A DNA stretch of 64,000 bases from Streptomyces tibetensis (GCF_007655005.1 NZ_SZVW01000002.1:310001-374000), one strand, 5' to 3'. Positions 19,183 to 31,112 are shown, counted from the first letter of the stretch. Notes: generated by a model not told the origin, from the sequence alone. A program made the numbers and translations.

Positions 19183-20310
19183 TCACTCCACTATGACCAG
19201 CTCGCGTGGGGTGGTGTTCAGGCGTCGCCCGCCGTCCTCGGTGACGGTCACGATGTCCTCGATGCGGACCCCGAACCGGCCGGGCAGGTAGATGCCCGGT
19301 TCCACGGAGAAGCACATGCCGGGCACGAGGGGCCGCTCCTCGCCCTCGATCATGTAGGGCGGCTCGTGGGTGGTGACGCCGATCCCGTGTCCGGTGCGGT
19401 GGATGAAGTACTCGCCGTAGCCGGCGTCGGCGATGACCCGGCGGGCGGCCCGGTCCACGTCCTGGCAGGCCGCTCCGGGCCGCACCGCGCGGAAGCCGGC
19501 CTCCTGCGCATCGCGTACGACGGCGTGCACGCGGCGCTCCTCGTCGGTGGGTTCGCCGACGTGGACGGTGCGGGAGGTGTCGGAGCCGTAGCCGTCCCGC
19601 AGGCCGCCGAAGTCGAGGACGACCATGTCACCCCGGGCGATGACGCGCTCGCCCGCCTCGTGGTGCGGGTTGGCGCCGTTCGGGCCCGAGGCGACGATGG
19701 TGAAGTCGACCTGTTGGTGTCCGTGCCGGCGCAGCAGCCGGTCGAGGTCCGCGGCGACTTCTGCTTCCCGGCGTCCGGTGAAGGGGACGTTGCGGATCTC
19801 CTCGAACGTCGCGTCGGCGGCGGCTCCCGCGGCCGTCATGAGGTCCAGCTCCGCCGCGTCCTTGACGGCGCGCAGCATGGGCAGGGCCTCGGTGAGCGAG
19901 GCGTAGGAGCTGCCGGGCAGGGCCCGCTGGAGGGCCAGCAGGTGCAGGGCCCAGGCGTTGTCGCTGATGCCGAACCGGCCCGAGGTGTCCAGGAGGGCGG
20001 CGGTGGCGGCGTAGGGGTCCTTGCCGTCGATCCAGTCGCGCAGGGTCAGCGCGGCCGCACCGGCCGCCCGGCGCGCGTCCGGGGCCTCCAGGGCGGGGAC
20101 GACCAGGACGGGTTCCTGCCCCGCGGCGAGGACCAGCAGGGTGAGCCGCTCGGTGACCGCCGGGGGCGTGTAGCCGGTGAGCCACACCAGGTCCGGTCCC
20201 GGGGCGACCAGCAGGCCCGCGAGACCGGCCTCGGCGGCCGTGCGCGCGGCTCGCTCCATGCGGGCCCGGTAGTCGTCGGCGGTGAAGGACGCTGCCGTGC
20301 TTCCGGTCAT
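19183..20310 (-). CDS. M24-family metallopeptidase (aminopeptidase P / Xaa-Pro type)
   Basis: A 375-residue pita-bread-fold metallopeptidase. After the N-terminal creatinase-like domain (residues 1-140) the five dinuclear metal ligands are all present in order: VLDFGG (Asp), SDTSRT (Asp), HRTGHGIG (His), FSVEPGIY (Glu) and RIEDIV (Glu). It should cleave Xaa-Pro peptides, though proline dipeptidase activity cannot be excluded. GGGAGG lies five bases before the ATG at 20310; the upstream in-frame ATG is not supported. It leads the operon with the pseudokinase-like gene and diverges from the metallophosphoesterase gene. Confidence 0.9.
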   Translation of the reverse strand: MTGSTAASFTADDYRARMERAARTAAEAGLAGLLVAPGPDLVWLTGYTPPAVTERLTLLVLAAGQEPVLVVPALEAPDARRAAGAAALTLRDWIDGKDPYAATAALLDTSGRFGISDNAWALHLLALQRALPGSSYASLTEALPMLRAVKDAAELDLMTAAGAAADATFEEIRNVPFTGRREAEVAADLDRLLRRHGHQQVDFTIVASGPNGANPHHEAGERVIARGDMVVLDFGGLRDGYGSDTSRTVHVGEPTDEERRVHAVVRDAQEAGFRAVRPGAACQDVDRAARRVIADAGYGEYFIHRTGHGIGVTTHEPPYMIEGEERPLVPGMCFSVEPGIYLPGRFGVRIEDIVTVTEDGGRRLNTTPRELVIVE

Positions 20311-20429
20311 CCGGGCCTCCCAGGCGGACGAAGGGGCTACGGGCAGCATCCTGCCCGGCCGAAGGGGGCGGCGCGAGCGGTCTGCGGGCATTCACCCGGC
20401 GACCTGCCTAACGGCAGTGGATTGCCCTG

Positions 20430-20445
20430 GCATTAGACCTAATGC
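20430..20445. promoter_or_regulatory. perfect palindrome GCATTAG-AC-CTAATGC, candidate operator
   Basis: 16 bp with 7-bp arms, AT-rich against the surrounding GC-rich sequence. It lies 47 bp upstream of the metallophosphoesterase GTG and 119 bp upstream of the divergent M24 peptidase. A related CATTAG half-site recurs at 20462-20467. No regulator gene is adjacent. Confidence 0.45.
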
Positions 20446-20492
20446 TTAGATGCAGATCTTCCATTAGCGTTCGATCGAGGGGGCGTACGACG

Positions 20493-21248
20493 GTGCTGGT
20501 ACTGGCACACATCAGCGATCTGCATCTGGACGGGAGCGCACGGGCCACGGAACGCGCCGAGCGGGTGCGCGACCGTCTGCGGGAGCTGCCGGGCCCCGTG
20601 GACGCGCTGCTGGTGACGGGGGACATCGCGGAGCACGGCACGGAACCCGAGTACGAGGAGGCCGCCCGCATCCTGGGGCTGCGCGGCGGTGACGCCCCGT
20701 TCCCGGTGCTGACCTGCCCCGGCAACCACGACAGCCGTACGCCCTACCGCAAGGCGCTGCTGGACCGGCCCGGGGGCGAGGGGCCGGTCAACAGCGTGCA
20801 GGTCTGCGACGACGGCGCCGTGCTGATGTGCGACTCCAGCATCCCGGGCCGAGACGACGGGGAGCTGGACGAGGAGACGTACGACTGGATCGAGACGACC
20901 CTCGACGAACTCGACGACGGGCTTTCGGCCCTGCTCGTCCTCCATCACCCGCCGGTGGCGCTGCACCACCCCCTGCCCGACTCCTACCCGCTGCGGCACC
21001 CCGGCCGGCTGGCCGGTCTGCTGGGCCGCCAGCCCGAGATCGCCGGGCTGATCACCGGCCACGCCCACACCCCCGCCGCCACCACGTTCGCCGGGCGGCC
21101 GTTGGTCGTCGGGCCCGGCGTGACATGGACGCTGCGGCTGCCCTGGGAGGGCGAGCGGATCGCGGACCGGGAGGCCCCGCCCGGGTTCGCCCTCCACGTC
21201 CTGGACGACTCGGGCCGGCTCACGAGCCACTTCCGCGTCGTGCCGTGA
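20493..21248 (+). CDS. metallophosphoesterase, CpdA/GpdQ-like
   Basis: Calcineurin-like phosphodiesterase of 251 residues, probably hydrolysing a cyclic nucleotide or phosphodiester in the cytoplasm. The dimetal-site motifs are complete: HISDLHLDG (DxH), TGDIAEHG (GD), PGNHD (GNH), LHHPPV (H) and GHAHTP (GHxH). GTG at 20493 has GAGGGGG about ten bases upstream and begins right before the first motif as in the family. No signal peptide is visible. It converges on the PDZ gene with 9 bp between the stops. Substrate uncertain. Confidence 0.9.
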   Translation: MLVLAHISDLHLDGSARATERAERVRDRLRELPGPVDALLVTGDIAEHGTEPEYEEAARILGLRGGDAPFPVLTCPGNHDSRTPYRKALLDRPGGEGPVNSVQVCDDGAVLMCDSSIPGRDDGELDEETYDWIETTLDELDDGLSALLVLHHPPVALHHPLPDSYPLRHPGRLAGLLGRQPEIAGLITGHAHTPAATTFAGRPLVVGPGVTWTLRLPWEGERIADREAPPGFALHVLDDSGRLTSHFRVVP

Positions 21249-21257
21249 GGGCGCGGT

Positions 21258-21818
21258 TCACGCGGCGACGGCCGGTACGAGTGTCAGCTGCTCGTAGCCG
21301 CCGCTGCGGTGGCGGACCGTCAGCCTGACCTCGGAACCCGGGCGGGCGCGGGCGACGGCCCGGGCCAGATCGGCGGCCGTGTCGATCCGGGTCGTGCCGA
21401 AGGCGAGGAGGACGTCGCCGCGCACCAGACCGGCGGCCTGGGCCGGTCCGGGGACGTGCAGTCCCACGACCACGGCCCCCGGCTTGCGGGCGTCCATGAC
21501 CTGCACGCCGAGGGAGGCGGCGGCGGGCGGCGAGGCGGCAAAGACAGGTGAGGGAACGGGAGGTGACGGAGTGTGCCATCCGCGTGGGTCGAGGCGCCCG
21601 CCCTTGCCGAGCACCGTGGTCCCCATCGCCCCGAGGCCGATCCCGGACAGCACCAGGACCACGCCGGCGAACCCGGCGAGCAGCACGTTGAGGAGGCGCC
21701 TCCCCCGGCGCCGGGCGGCGTGCGGGCGCGTCCGTGACGGGCCGGGCCCCGCCGCCGGCGCGGCGCGGCCGGGGTCCTGCCCCGGCATCGGCTTGGGTCG
21801 CAGCGCGGTCTGTTCCAT
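21258..21818 (-). CDS. membrane-anchored PDZ-domain protein
   Basis: A 186-residue protein: basic, Pro-rich cytoplasmic N-terminus, one membrane segment (about residues 43-65, LLNVLLAGFAGVVLVLSGIG), then an extracytoplasmic PDZ domain (SLGVQVMDARKPGAVVVGLH, GPAQAAGLVRGDVLLAFG, LARAVARARPGSEVRLTV). No protease domain is present, unlike HtrA/DegP. It may scaffold or tune another envelope protein. GGAGG lies six bases before the ATG at 21818, which rules out the longer frame start. Confidence 0.85.
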   Translation of the reverse strand: MEQTALRPKPMPGQDPGRAAPAAGPGPSRTRPHAARRRGRRLLNVLLAGFAGVVLVLSGIGLGAMGTTVLGKGGRLDPRGWHTPSPPVPSPVFAASPPAAASLGVQVMDARKPGAVVVGLHVPGPAQAAGLVRGDVLLAFGTTRIDTAADLARAVARARPGSEVRLTVRHRSGGYEQLTLVPAVAA

Positions 21819-21967
21819 GGCTCGCCTCCGGATGGTGCCGATCGGCTCCGGCGGACAGCGGAGCGATCTCGGCAGGTGCTCTACCCGGCGCACCGGCGGC
21901 CGACGAGCCACGAACGAGTGAGACTGACCGAGGGCCGGGACGGCCAGGGGGCGCGCCGAAACGGGGG

Positions 21968-22013
21968 CACGGCTCGTACCGCCCCCGGGCCGCCGGGTGC
22001 GGTACGAGCCGTG
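21968..22013 (-). terminator. strong hairpin downstream of geosmin synthase
   Basis: Perfect 15-bp inverted repeat: CACGGCTCGTACCGC (21968-21982) pairs with GCGGTACGAGCCGTG (21999-22013). The 16-nt loop is itself GC-rich and can extend the stem. It lies about 105 bp past the geoA stop, on the path of the geoA transcript, and so is its likely terminator. Confidence 0.75.
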
Positions 22014-22029
22014 GAGCAGGCGGAGCGCC

Positions 22030-24325
<2,296 letters not shown>

Positions 24326-24456
24326 CTACCCGGGGGCCCGCGGTGGCATCCGCCGGACCGGACATGATCACACTATCGCGTGAATCGGGGCCAACAGGGA
24401 GTCAGGGAAGGCACTTGTGGCGTTGTGGCGTTCCTCCCCCGACCGCAGTTTTCCCC

Positions 24457-25647
24457 TCACCCCTGACCGGGGTCCCGTACCTGGATCAGCGCGTGCGTGC
24501 CGCTGGTGCGCCAGCGCCGGCCTTCCGCCGCGACCAGAGCGGCCTCGGTGGGCGCGTCGAGGCCGGTGATCACATCGGACTTCAGGGTGCGCAGGGCGGC
24601 CACCGGGCCGGGGAAGTACGCGGTGACGTCGGCGAAGGGAGTCGTCGGGGCCCACAGCCGGTCGCCCACCAGGCGGCGGTAGTTGAGGTCGCCCTTGACG
24701 ATCGTGAGCGTGGCCGAGGCGAACTCGGCACGCAGGTCGCCGGGCATCTCCTCGTACGGCAGCGGAGCGCTGGAGAAGGGGTGGGCGCGCAGGGTGAGGC
24801 GGCCGTCGGCCAGGGCGGACCACAGCCGCCGCCCGTACGCCGCGGCCGCTCCCCCGGCGCCGGTCAGCCGGCGCAGCGCGTCGACGACGTCGGCGGTGGT
24901 GGCGTCGGAGACGTAGTAGGGGTAGGGCTTGACGTGCAGGACGGCCTGCCCGATGCGGCCGGCCCCAAGGAGGTGGGCGACGAGGAGGAGGTCGGGGACG
25001 AGTTCGCGGCCCGCGTTGTCGGCGACCAGGCACAGCGTGCCCCCGTCGGCGCTGTCCAGCAGCGACCAGAGCCGGTCGCTGTCGTCGGCGACCAGGCCGG
25101 GCGCGGCGTCCGCGGCCCGCGCGCCTTCGGCGGAGAGGCGGAAGCCGAGGTCGGCACGGTTGCCCCACAGGGAGCCGTGCAGCAGTGCCTGTGCCTGTTC
25201 GGCGGCGGGGCGGTCGGCGAGGTCGTCGAGGGCGGCGAGCTCCTGGTCGGTCTCGGCGGAGTCGAGTTCGGCGAGCTTGAACGGGCGGAAGGGGTCGATG
25301 CCCTGCCAGGAGCCGGGGCCGAAAAAGCCGACAGCCTGGAGCAGCCGGCGGTAGAACCAGCTCTCGGACCACAGCCACGGCACGTCGAACCAGGAGTGTC
25401 CGGTGTGTTCGCGAAGCCCCCAGGTCTCCCAGTGGTCCCGGTCGTGCGCGTCGGCGGGGAGCGGTTCGATCGCGCCCTCGGTGCAGTTGGCCAGCAGTTC
25501 GTCGAGGGCGCGGTGCTGCGCGGGTTCGTACGGGAAGGCCTCACGGACCTGCTGGATGATCGCGGGGTGCCGCTCGGCCAGCACGCTGTGGGGGAAGGAG
25601 CCCGGCCGGTTGCCGAGGAGCAGGGGTGCGGAGGGGATGTGGGGCAT
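24457..25647 (-). CDS. DUF89 / damage-control phosphatase-like protein (ARMT1 family)
   Basis: A 396-residue cytoplasmic protein of the DUF89 family, whose members are metal-dependent phosphatases thought to clear damaged or excess phosphometabolites. Visible landmarks are LVADNAGREL (Asp-Asn metal-binding motif) and IVKGDLNYRRL, both diagnostic for the ARMT1-like branch. A His/Trp-rich N-terminal half (WETWGLREHTGHSWFDVPWLWSE is typical) precedes the catalytic part. The ATG at 25647 has AAGGTG eight bases upstream; an ATG two codons before it is nearly as good. It sits between geoA (140 bp downstream) and the CprB-like gene, an order I recall from S. coelicolor. Any link to geosmin is unproven. 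Confidence 0.82.
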   Translation of the reverse strand: MPHIPSAPLLLGNRPGSFPHSVLAERHPAIIQQVREAFPYEPAQHRALDELLANCTEGAIEPLPADAHDRDHWETWGLREHTGHSWFDVPWLWSESWFYRRLLQAVGFFGPGSWQGIDPFRPFKLAELDSAETDQELAALDDLADRPAAEQAQALLHGSLWGNRADLGFRLSAEGARAADAAPGLVADDSDRLWSLLDSADGGTLCLVADNAGRELVPDLLLVAHLLGAGRIGQAVLHVKPYPYYVSDATTADVVDALRRLTGAGGAAAAYGRRLWSALADGRLTLRAHPFSSAPLPYEEMPGDLRAEFASATLTIVKGDLNYRRLVGDRLWAPTTPFADVTAYFPGPVAALRTLKSDVITGLDAPTEAALVAAEGRRWRTSGTHALIQVRDPGQG

Positions 25648-25794
25648 GGGCATCACCTTGACGTGCTGCCTGGCCTGAGTCCAGAAATTCCGGCCCGGGT
25701 CGTCCGAGGTGGAGCTCGTCCGCCCCCCAGCACACACGCCAGTCCCGTTGTCGCGCGAGCCGCCACCGGCGGCCGACCCGACGCTGCGGCTCGC

Positions 25795-26442
25795 TCACAC
25801 CGGCGCGATCTCCCGCTCCAGGCGCGCCGCCAGGCTCAGATAGCGGGCTCGGCGGGTGACCGGGACCAGGCCGCGGATCAGTATGTTCCACATCTCGGCC
25901 GTCCGGCGGGGCTGGCGCGCGACCGGCTCGCGGGAGCGCCCCACGACGCGGGTGCCGACGAAGAAGCAGACCAACGAGTGGGCCACGACGTCGATATCGA
26001 TGTCGGGGTGGACGTCGGACTCCTTGACCGCGCCGACGAGCCGGGCCGTGACGATGTCCAGCCATTCGGTGAACGGGTGGCTGAGCGGCGGCCGGGGCCG
26101 GATCCCGCCCGTGGCGAGCCGCAGGCCGGCCCGCAGCACCGGGTCCTCGACGGACTGGCGGGTGATGCCGAACGTGAGGCGCATCAGCGCCTCCAGAGAG
26201 GTGTGGCCGCGGGTGTCGGTCTCCGTCGCCAGCCGGCGGGCGGTGTGCGACTGAAGTTCGAGGATGGCGTGCGCGAGATCCTCCTTCGCCGCGAAGTGGA
26301 AGTACAGGGCGCCCTTGGTGACGTGAGCGTGCTCCACGATGTCGCTGAGACTGGTCGATTCGTAGCCGCGACGGTCGAACAGGTCAGCGGCGGCCGTGAT
26401 GATCGTCGAGCGGGTCTGCTCGGCTCGCAACTGCCTCACCAT
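25795..26442 (-). CDS. cprB: CprB-like gamma-butyrolactone-receptor homologue (TetR superfamily)
   Basis: A 215-residue repressor-type protein. Residues 1-50 form a TetR helix-turn-helix with the hallmark VTKGALYFHF recognition segment found in ArpA/ScbR/CprB proteins; the C-terminal half (LVCFFVGTRVVGRSREP, AEMWNILIRGLVPVTRRARY) closely matches what I remember of CprB, which has a ligand pocket but no confirmed butyrolactone ligand. The ATG at 26442 starts MVRQLRAEQTR. The candidate operator at 26465-26490 overlaps its own promoter region, suggesting autoregulation. Near geoA and a DUF89 gene, both codirectional. Confidence 0.88.
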   Translation of the reverse strand: MVRQLRAEQTRSTIITAAADLFDRRGYESTSLSDIVEHAHVTKGALYFHFAAKEDLAHAILELQSHTARRLATETDTRGHTSLEALMRLTFGITRQSVEDPVLRAGLRLATGGIRPRPPLSHPFTEWLDIVTARLVGAVKESDVHPDIDIDVVAHSLVCFFVGTRVVGRSREPVARQPRRTAEMWNILIRGLVPVTRRARYLSLAARLEREIAPV

Positions 26443-26464
26443 CGACTGAACTCTCCCGGGACGG

Positions 26465-26490
26465 AAATGAACGGGTCATGCCGTTTGTTT
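26465..26490. promoter_or_regulatory. candidate CprB/ARE-type operator
   Basis: Imperfect 26-bp palindrome: AAATGAACGG (26465-26474), spacer GTCATG, CCGTTTGTTT (26481-26490); eight of ten arm positions pair. It is 22 bp upstream of the cprB start codon. AACGG-(6 nt)-CCGTT symmetry, AT-rich ends and length resemble autoregulator-responsive elements bound by this family. Confidence 0.6.
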
Positions 26491-26643
26491 TTACCCCCCG
26501 TACACGATAACTCACCCTGAGACGGCGCTCATCACACCAGTGTGCCGGAGTGCGGGTGCACATCCGGCAAAACAAGCGCAACTGGTGAAAGAAAACAGCG
26601 CGTTCGGTATCTGACTGTGCGGGATGCGGGGCCATACGTAAAG

Positions 26644-26682
26644 GCGGGCCGGCCGGTGCCCCATCCGCACCGGCCGGCCCGC
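26644..26682 (-). terminator. hairpin downstream of the S8 protease
   Basis: A perfect 16-bp stem, GCGGGCCGGCCGGTGC with GCACCGGCCGGCCCGC, around a 7-nt loop. It starts about 50 bp after the protease stop on its transcript, the expected place for an intrinsic terminator. Confidence 0.8.
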
Positions 26683-26732
26683 CCGCTCTGCGGCCCGCCT
26701 CGTTCAGAGTTCTGGAAGAAGGATCACAGGGA

Positions 26733-28529
26733 TCAGAAGGTCAGCTTCCAGCCGTTGAGGGTGCCCGTGTCCTGCGCCGCGGTGTCCTGGACGCGCAGCT
26801 TCCAGGTGCCGTTGGCCACCTCGCCGGCGGCGTTCACCGTGTAGGTGGTGTTCACGTTGTCGGCGGAGTCCGACGCGGCGGACTTCAGGCGGTACGCCGA
26901 ACCGTCCGGCGCCACCAGGTCGATGACGAGGTCGCCGCGGTAGGTGTGGGTGATGTCCACGCCGACCTGGAGGGCGGAGGGGGCGTTGCCGCTGCGGCCG
27001 GTGACGCTGATCGGCGACTCGATCGCGGCGCCGTTGTCCGGGATGGCGACGGCGGTGGTGCTGGAGAAGGTCGTGCCGGTGGACGTGCCACCCTTCACGG
27101 CCTGGACCGTCTTGGCGGCGTCCGCGAGGCCCGCTCCGCAGCCGCCGGAGCAGGTGCCGGGCAGGGGGCGGGCGTTGGCCTTGACGGCCGACTCGATCTG
27201 CGCCGGGGTGAGGGCGGAGTTGGCCGACTTCATCAGGGCGACGAGGCCCGCGACGTGCGGGGTGGCCATGCTGGTGCCCTGGTAGGAGGCGTAGTTCTCG
27301 CTCGAGGGCGTCTTCGTGCCGGAGTTCAGCGTGGAGAGGATGCCGTTGGCGGTGGAGGTGCGGGTCTCACCGCCGGGGGCGGCGATGTCGACGAGCGAGC
27401 CGTAGTTGGAGTACGAGGCCCGGCTGCCGGCGCGGTTGGTCGCGGCCACCGCGATGACGTTGTTGCAGTTCGCCGGGGAGGCGTTCGAGACGTTCTGGTT
27501 CTCGTTGCCGGCCGCGACGACGACCGTGGTGCCACGGTTCACGGCTCCGGTGATGGCGCTCTGGGTCGCGGTGGAGCAGGCGCCGCCTCCGCCGAGGCTC
27601 ATGTTGATGACCTTGGCGACGTTGGTGTTGGCCGGGACGCCCGAGACGGTGCCGCCGGACGCCCAGGTGATGGCGTCGATGATGTCGGAGTCGTAGCCGC
27701 CGCACTTGCCGAGGACGCGGACCGGGGAGATCTTCGCGCCGTAGGCGATGCCGGCGACGCCCTTGCCGTTGTTGGTGGCGGCGGCGATGGTGCCGGCCAC
27801 GTGGGTGCCGTGCCAGGAGGAGGTGGAGGCCGCGATGCCCTGGCCGCACTCGTTGTCGTTGTACCAGTCGCCCGGGTCGGCCGGGTTGCTGTCACGGCCG
27901 TCGCCGTCGACGGAGACGGCGGTGTCGGAGATGAAGTCGTAGCCGCCGACGATGTTCGCGGCCAGGTCGGAGTGGGCCACGTAGCCGGTGTCGATGACGG
28001 CGACGGTGACGCCGCTGCCGGTGGTGGTGTCCCAGGCGCCGGGGACGTTCATGCCGGCGGTGGACTCGAACAGGTCCCACTGCTTGCCGTACTCGGTGTC
28101 GTTCGGCGTGACGGCCGTCGGCTTGTTCAGCCGGTCCGGGACGACGTAGGCGACCTGCGGGTCGGCCTTGTACTGGGCGACGACGTCGGCGACGGAGGCA
28201 CGGGTGGGGTTGGCGCCCAGCTCGACGAGGGCGGCGCCGGTGCCGAGGCGGCGCTGGAAGTCGACGTCCTCGCCGGTCTTCTCGGCCTTCGCGGCGGCGT
28301 CGGCGGCGGCGGCCTTGTTGGACTCGGCCTCGGTGGCGCCGGACTTGTAGCCGACGATGAGGCGCTCGGCCTGGATGCCGGGGGCGGCTTCGGTCTGGGC
28401 GGCCGGCACCGCGGCCGGGCGGGGGGCGGCCTCCTGGGCGACGGCGACCGAGGCGGGGACGGTCAGCAGGGCGGCGGAGACTGCGGCGACGGATATCAGC
28501 TTCCGTCTGAGCTCTGGGGAGGTACGCAC
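26733..28529 (-). CDS. secreted S8 serine protease with C-terminal P/proprotein-convertase domain
   Basis: A 598-residue exported subtilase. Order: signal peptide (about 1-31), inhibitor I9-type propeptide (about 50-135), peptidase S8 domain with Asp180 (AVIDTG), His240 (SSWHGTHVAG) and Ser in QGTSMATPHVAG, then a P/Homo-B domain (about 490-598; ITHTYRGDLVIDLVAPDG, GTWKLRVQD). Four Cys in the catalytic domain suggest disulfides. It should act outside the cell as a broad proteinase. Start is GTG at 28527-28529 with AAAGG upstream. A strong hairpin follows the gene. A divergent gene encodes a polysaccharide monooxygenase, also exported. Confidence 0.95.
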   Translation of the reverse strand: MRTSPELRRKLISVAAVSAALLTVPASVAVAQEAAPRPAAVPAAQTEAAPGIQAERLIVGYKSGATEAESNKAAAADAAAKAEKTGEDVDFQRRLGTGAALVELGANPTRASVADVVAQYKADPQVAYVVPDRLNKPTAVTPNDTEYGKQWDLFESTAGMNVPGAWDTTTGSGVTVAVIDTGYVAHSDLAANIVGGYDFISDTAVSVDGDGRDSNPADPGDWYNDNECGQGIAASTSSWHGTHVAGTIAAATNNGKGVAGIAYGAKISPVRVLGKCGGYDSDIIDAITWASGGTVSGVPANTNVAKVINMSLGGGGACSTATQSAITGAVNRGTTVVVAAGNENQNVSNASPANCNNVIAVAATNRAGSRASYSNYGSLVDIAAPGGETRTSTANGILSTLNSGTKTPSSENYASYQGTSMATPHVAGLVALMKSANSALTPAQIESAVKANARPLPGTCSGGCGAGLADAAKTVQAVKGGTSTGTTFSSTTAVAIPDNGAAIESPISVTGRSGNAPSALQVGVDITHTYRGDLVIDLVAPDGSAYRLKSAASDSADNVNTTYTVNAAGEVANGTWKLRVQDTAAQDTGTLNGWKLTF

Positions 28530-28890
28530 GGTCGTTGCCTTTCGTGGCCGGACTCCGGGCTCGGCGGAGCGGCGGTGGACTCGCTTCGTCCTCGAAGCGC
28601 AGGGGGGTGGTTCGAAAAGCGAAGAGCGACGCGATGGCCGGCCAGGCGTGAGGCGAAAGCGGACCCGTCCGGGGTTACCTGTGGGTCAGCTGTGGTCGAA
28701 CGATAGGCAAAGGGAAGGTCACCGGGATACGGGGGAAACCCTCGATCAGGCCGGAACACCACCCTCTATGGCGGGCAGTTGGGCGCCCGATGGGCCCTTT
28801 TCGAGCAGGTCGTGGCGTGATGAACGCGTCGGGTCTTTTTCCCGTACTGCACTACCGAACGTCGCCGCCGGGCCGAGGAGAAGCAGACGG
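28530..28890. other. intergenic region between divergent protease and LPMO genes
   Basis: 361 bp shared by two divergent exported-enzyme genes; it must hold both promoters. I could not pick -35/-10 pairs with confidence and saw no long repeat or conserved small ORF. Confidence 0.5.
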
Positions 28891-29814
28891 ATGCCTCGTA
28901 CGACCGCACACCGCACCGCACTCGCGGCCGCCCTCGTGACCCCGCTGCTGCTGCCGCTGTGGGCGGCGGGGCCCGCCCGGGCGCACGGTGCTCCGACGGA
29001 CCCGGTGAGCCGGGTGGTGGCCTGTTCGCCGGAGGGTGGTGCCCGCAAGGGCACGGCGGCGTGCCGTGCGGCCGTCGCGGCCAACGGCGGGCCCTTCACG
29101 GCGTGGGACAACCTGCGGGTGGCGAACGTGAACGGCCGGGACCGGGAGGTCGTCCCGGACGGGAAGCTGTGCAGCGGCGGCCTGCCCGCCTACCGGGGCC
29201 TCGATCTCGCCCGCGCCGACTGGCCGTCGACCCGGATGACGCCCGGCGCGACCCTGCGGATGCGGTACGTCTCGACGATCCCGCACACCGGCACGTTCCG
29301 TATGTATCTGACGAAGCCCGGCTACGACCCGGCCGGTCCGCTGTCCTGGTCCGACCTGCCCGTCAAGCCGTTCGCCCAGGTGACGGACCCGGCGCTGACG
29401 GACGGCGCGTACCGCTTCGAGGCGACGCTGCCGTCGGACCGCACCGGGCGCCATGTGCTGTACACGGTCTGGCAGAACAGCAGCACGCCGGACACCTACT
29501 ACTCGTGCTCGGACGTGGTGTTCCCGGAGACGAAGAAGGAGCCGCGGACGCAGGAGAAGGAGCAGGAGAAGGAGGAGCCGCAGACGGGGGAGGCCGGGAA
29601 GAGCGAGCCGGAGAAGGTGAGCGGGAAGCAGAAGCCGTCGGCGAGTCCTGCCGCGCCCTCCTCCGGGCCGGCGCCTCAGGGCGACCACACGCCGCTGGCC
29701 ACCACCTCCGCCCCGGCCTCCGGCCCGTCCGCGCCCATGCTGGCGGGCGGCGCCGCTGCGGTGCTGTTGCTCACCGGCGGCGCCGCCCTGGCGGTACGAC
29801 TGCGGCGGCGCTGA
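28891..29814 (+). CDS. membrane-anchored lytic polysaccharide monooxygenase (AA10)
   Basis: A 307-residue copper monooxygenase that cuts crystalline chitin or cellulose-like chains oxidatively. The signal peptide (1-31) ends ARA, leaving His32 as mature residue 1, the first histidine-brace ligand; the second is in STIPHTGTFRMY. The AA10 core runs to about residue 215 and ends YSCSDVVF. A charged Glu/Lys-rich linker (about 218-250), Pro/Ser stretch and C-terminal membrane helix plus RLRRR tail anchor it to the envelope. There is no carbohydrate-binding module and no LPxTG sortase motif. RBS GAGGAG precedes the ATG at 28891. It converges on the unknown exported protein. Confidence 0.92.
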   Translation: MPRTTAHRTALAAALVTPLLLPLWAAGPARAHGAPTDPVSRVVACSPEGGARKGTAACRAAVAANGGPFTAWDNLRVANVNGRDREVVPDGKLCSGGLPAYRGLDLARADWPSTRMTPGATLRMRYVSTIPHTGTFRMYLTKPGYDPAGPLSWSDLPVKPFAQVTDPALTDGAYRFEATLPSDRTGRHVLYTVWQNSSTPDTYYSCSDVVFPETKKEPRTQEKEQEKEEPQTGEAGKSEPEKVSGKQKPSASPAAPSSGPAPQGDHTPLATTSAPASGPSAPMLAGGAAAVLLLTGGAALAVRLRRR

Positions 29815-29833
29815 ATCAGCGCCCGGCAGCCAC

Positions 29834-30607
<774 letters not shown>

Positions 30608-30820
30608 TCACACGGGAGGGGACCTCCGGCCGGGCCGGGCGGGGGGTGGCTGATGGCACGGCGCCAGGGAAGCGGCCATGCCGTGGCGTGGGCTCGGGCG
30701 AAGGAAAGCCCGTGCGGACGCGCCGGGCTACGAGATGCCCGTACGGGGACGGGCGGGTCCGGGACACGGGGACGTGCCGCGTGACGGATCCGGCGCCACG
30801 GATCCGGTGGGACGAGGAGA

Positions 30821-30850
30821 GTTGTAGACCTGCGTCTCCATCAACGTCAA
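30821..30850 (-). promoter_or_regulatory. candidate promoter for the secreted-protein gene
   Basis: On the minus strand TTGACG (30850-30845), 18 bp, then TACAAC (30826-30821), a fair match to the vegetative sigma consensus. It would give a leader of about 330 nt carrying the 19-bp hairpin. Confidence 0.4.
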
Positions 30851-30943
30851 GGCTTTGCAGGGGAGTTGTACGTGGGTTGAGTCCTGCGGGGCAGGGGCGG
30901 CTCATCCCTGGCGCACAATCGACACCCTTTGTTCACAACTCCC

Positions 30944-30972
30944 TTGACCCCTCATGTAACCCCCGGTAACTT
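30944..30972 (+). promoter_or_regulatory. candidate promoter for the DUF6230/DUF6114 genes
   Basis: TTGACC at 30944-30949, exactly 17 bp, then TAACTT at 30967-30972. The surrounding CATGTAACCCCCGGTAAC contains a GTAAC direct repeat. The DUF6230 start is about 140 bp downstream. Confidence 0.5.
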
Positions 30973-31112
30973 CCTCGACGGCTACTGCGGCGTAACGAGA
31001 AAGCCCTTGCAACCGCCGGGAGTTGCGGGAGACGTGCGCACGCGGTCGATGTCCGCGCCAGGGCAACGTGCCACCGAAGTCCGATCCGCACCGACATGCA
31101 CCTGGAGCAGAC

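Noticed and set aside
26533..26544. CACAC-CA-GTGTG palindrome upstream of cprB
   Set aside because: Short arms and low complexity, and no link to a gene start; too likely by chance to list as a site.
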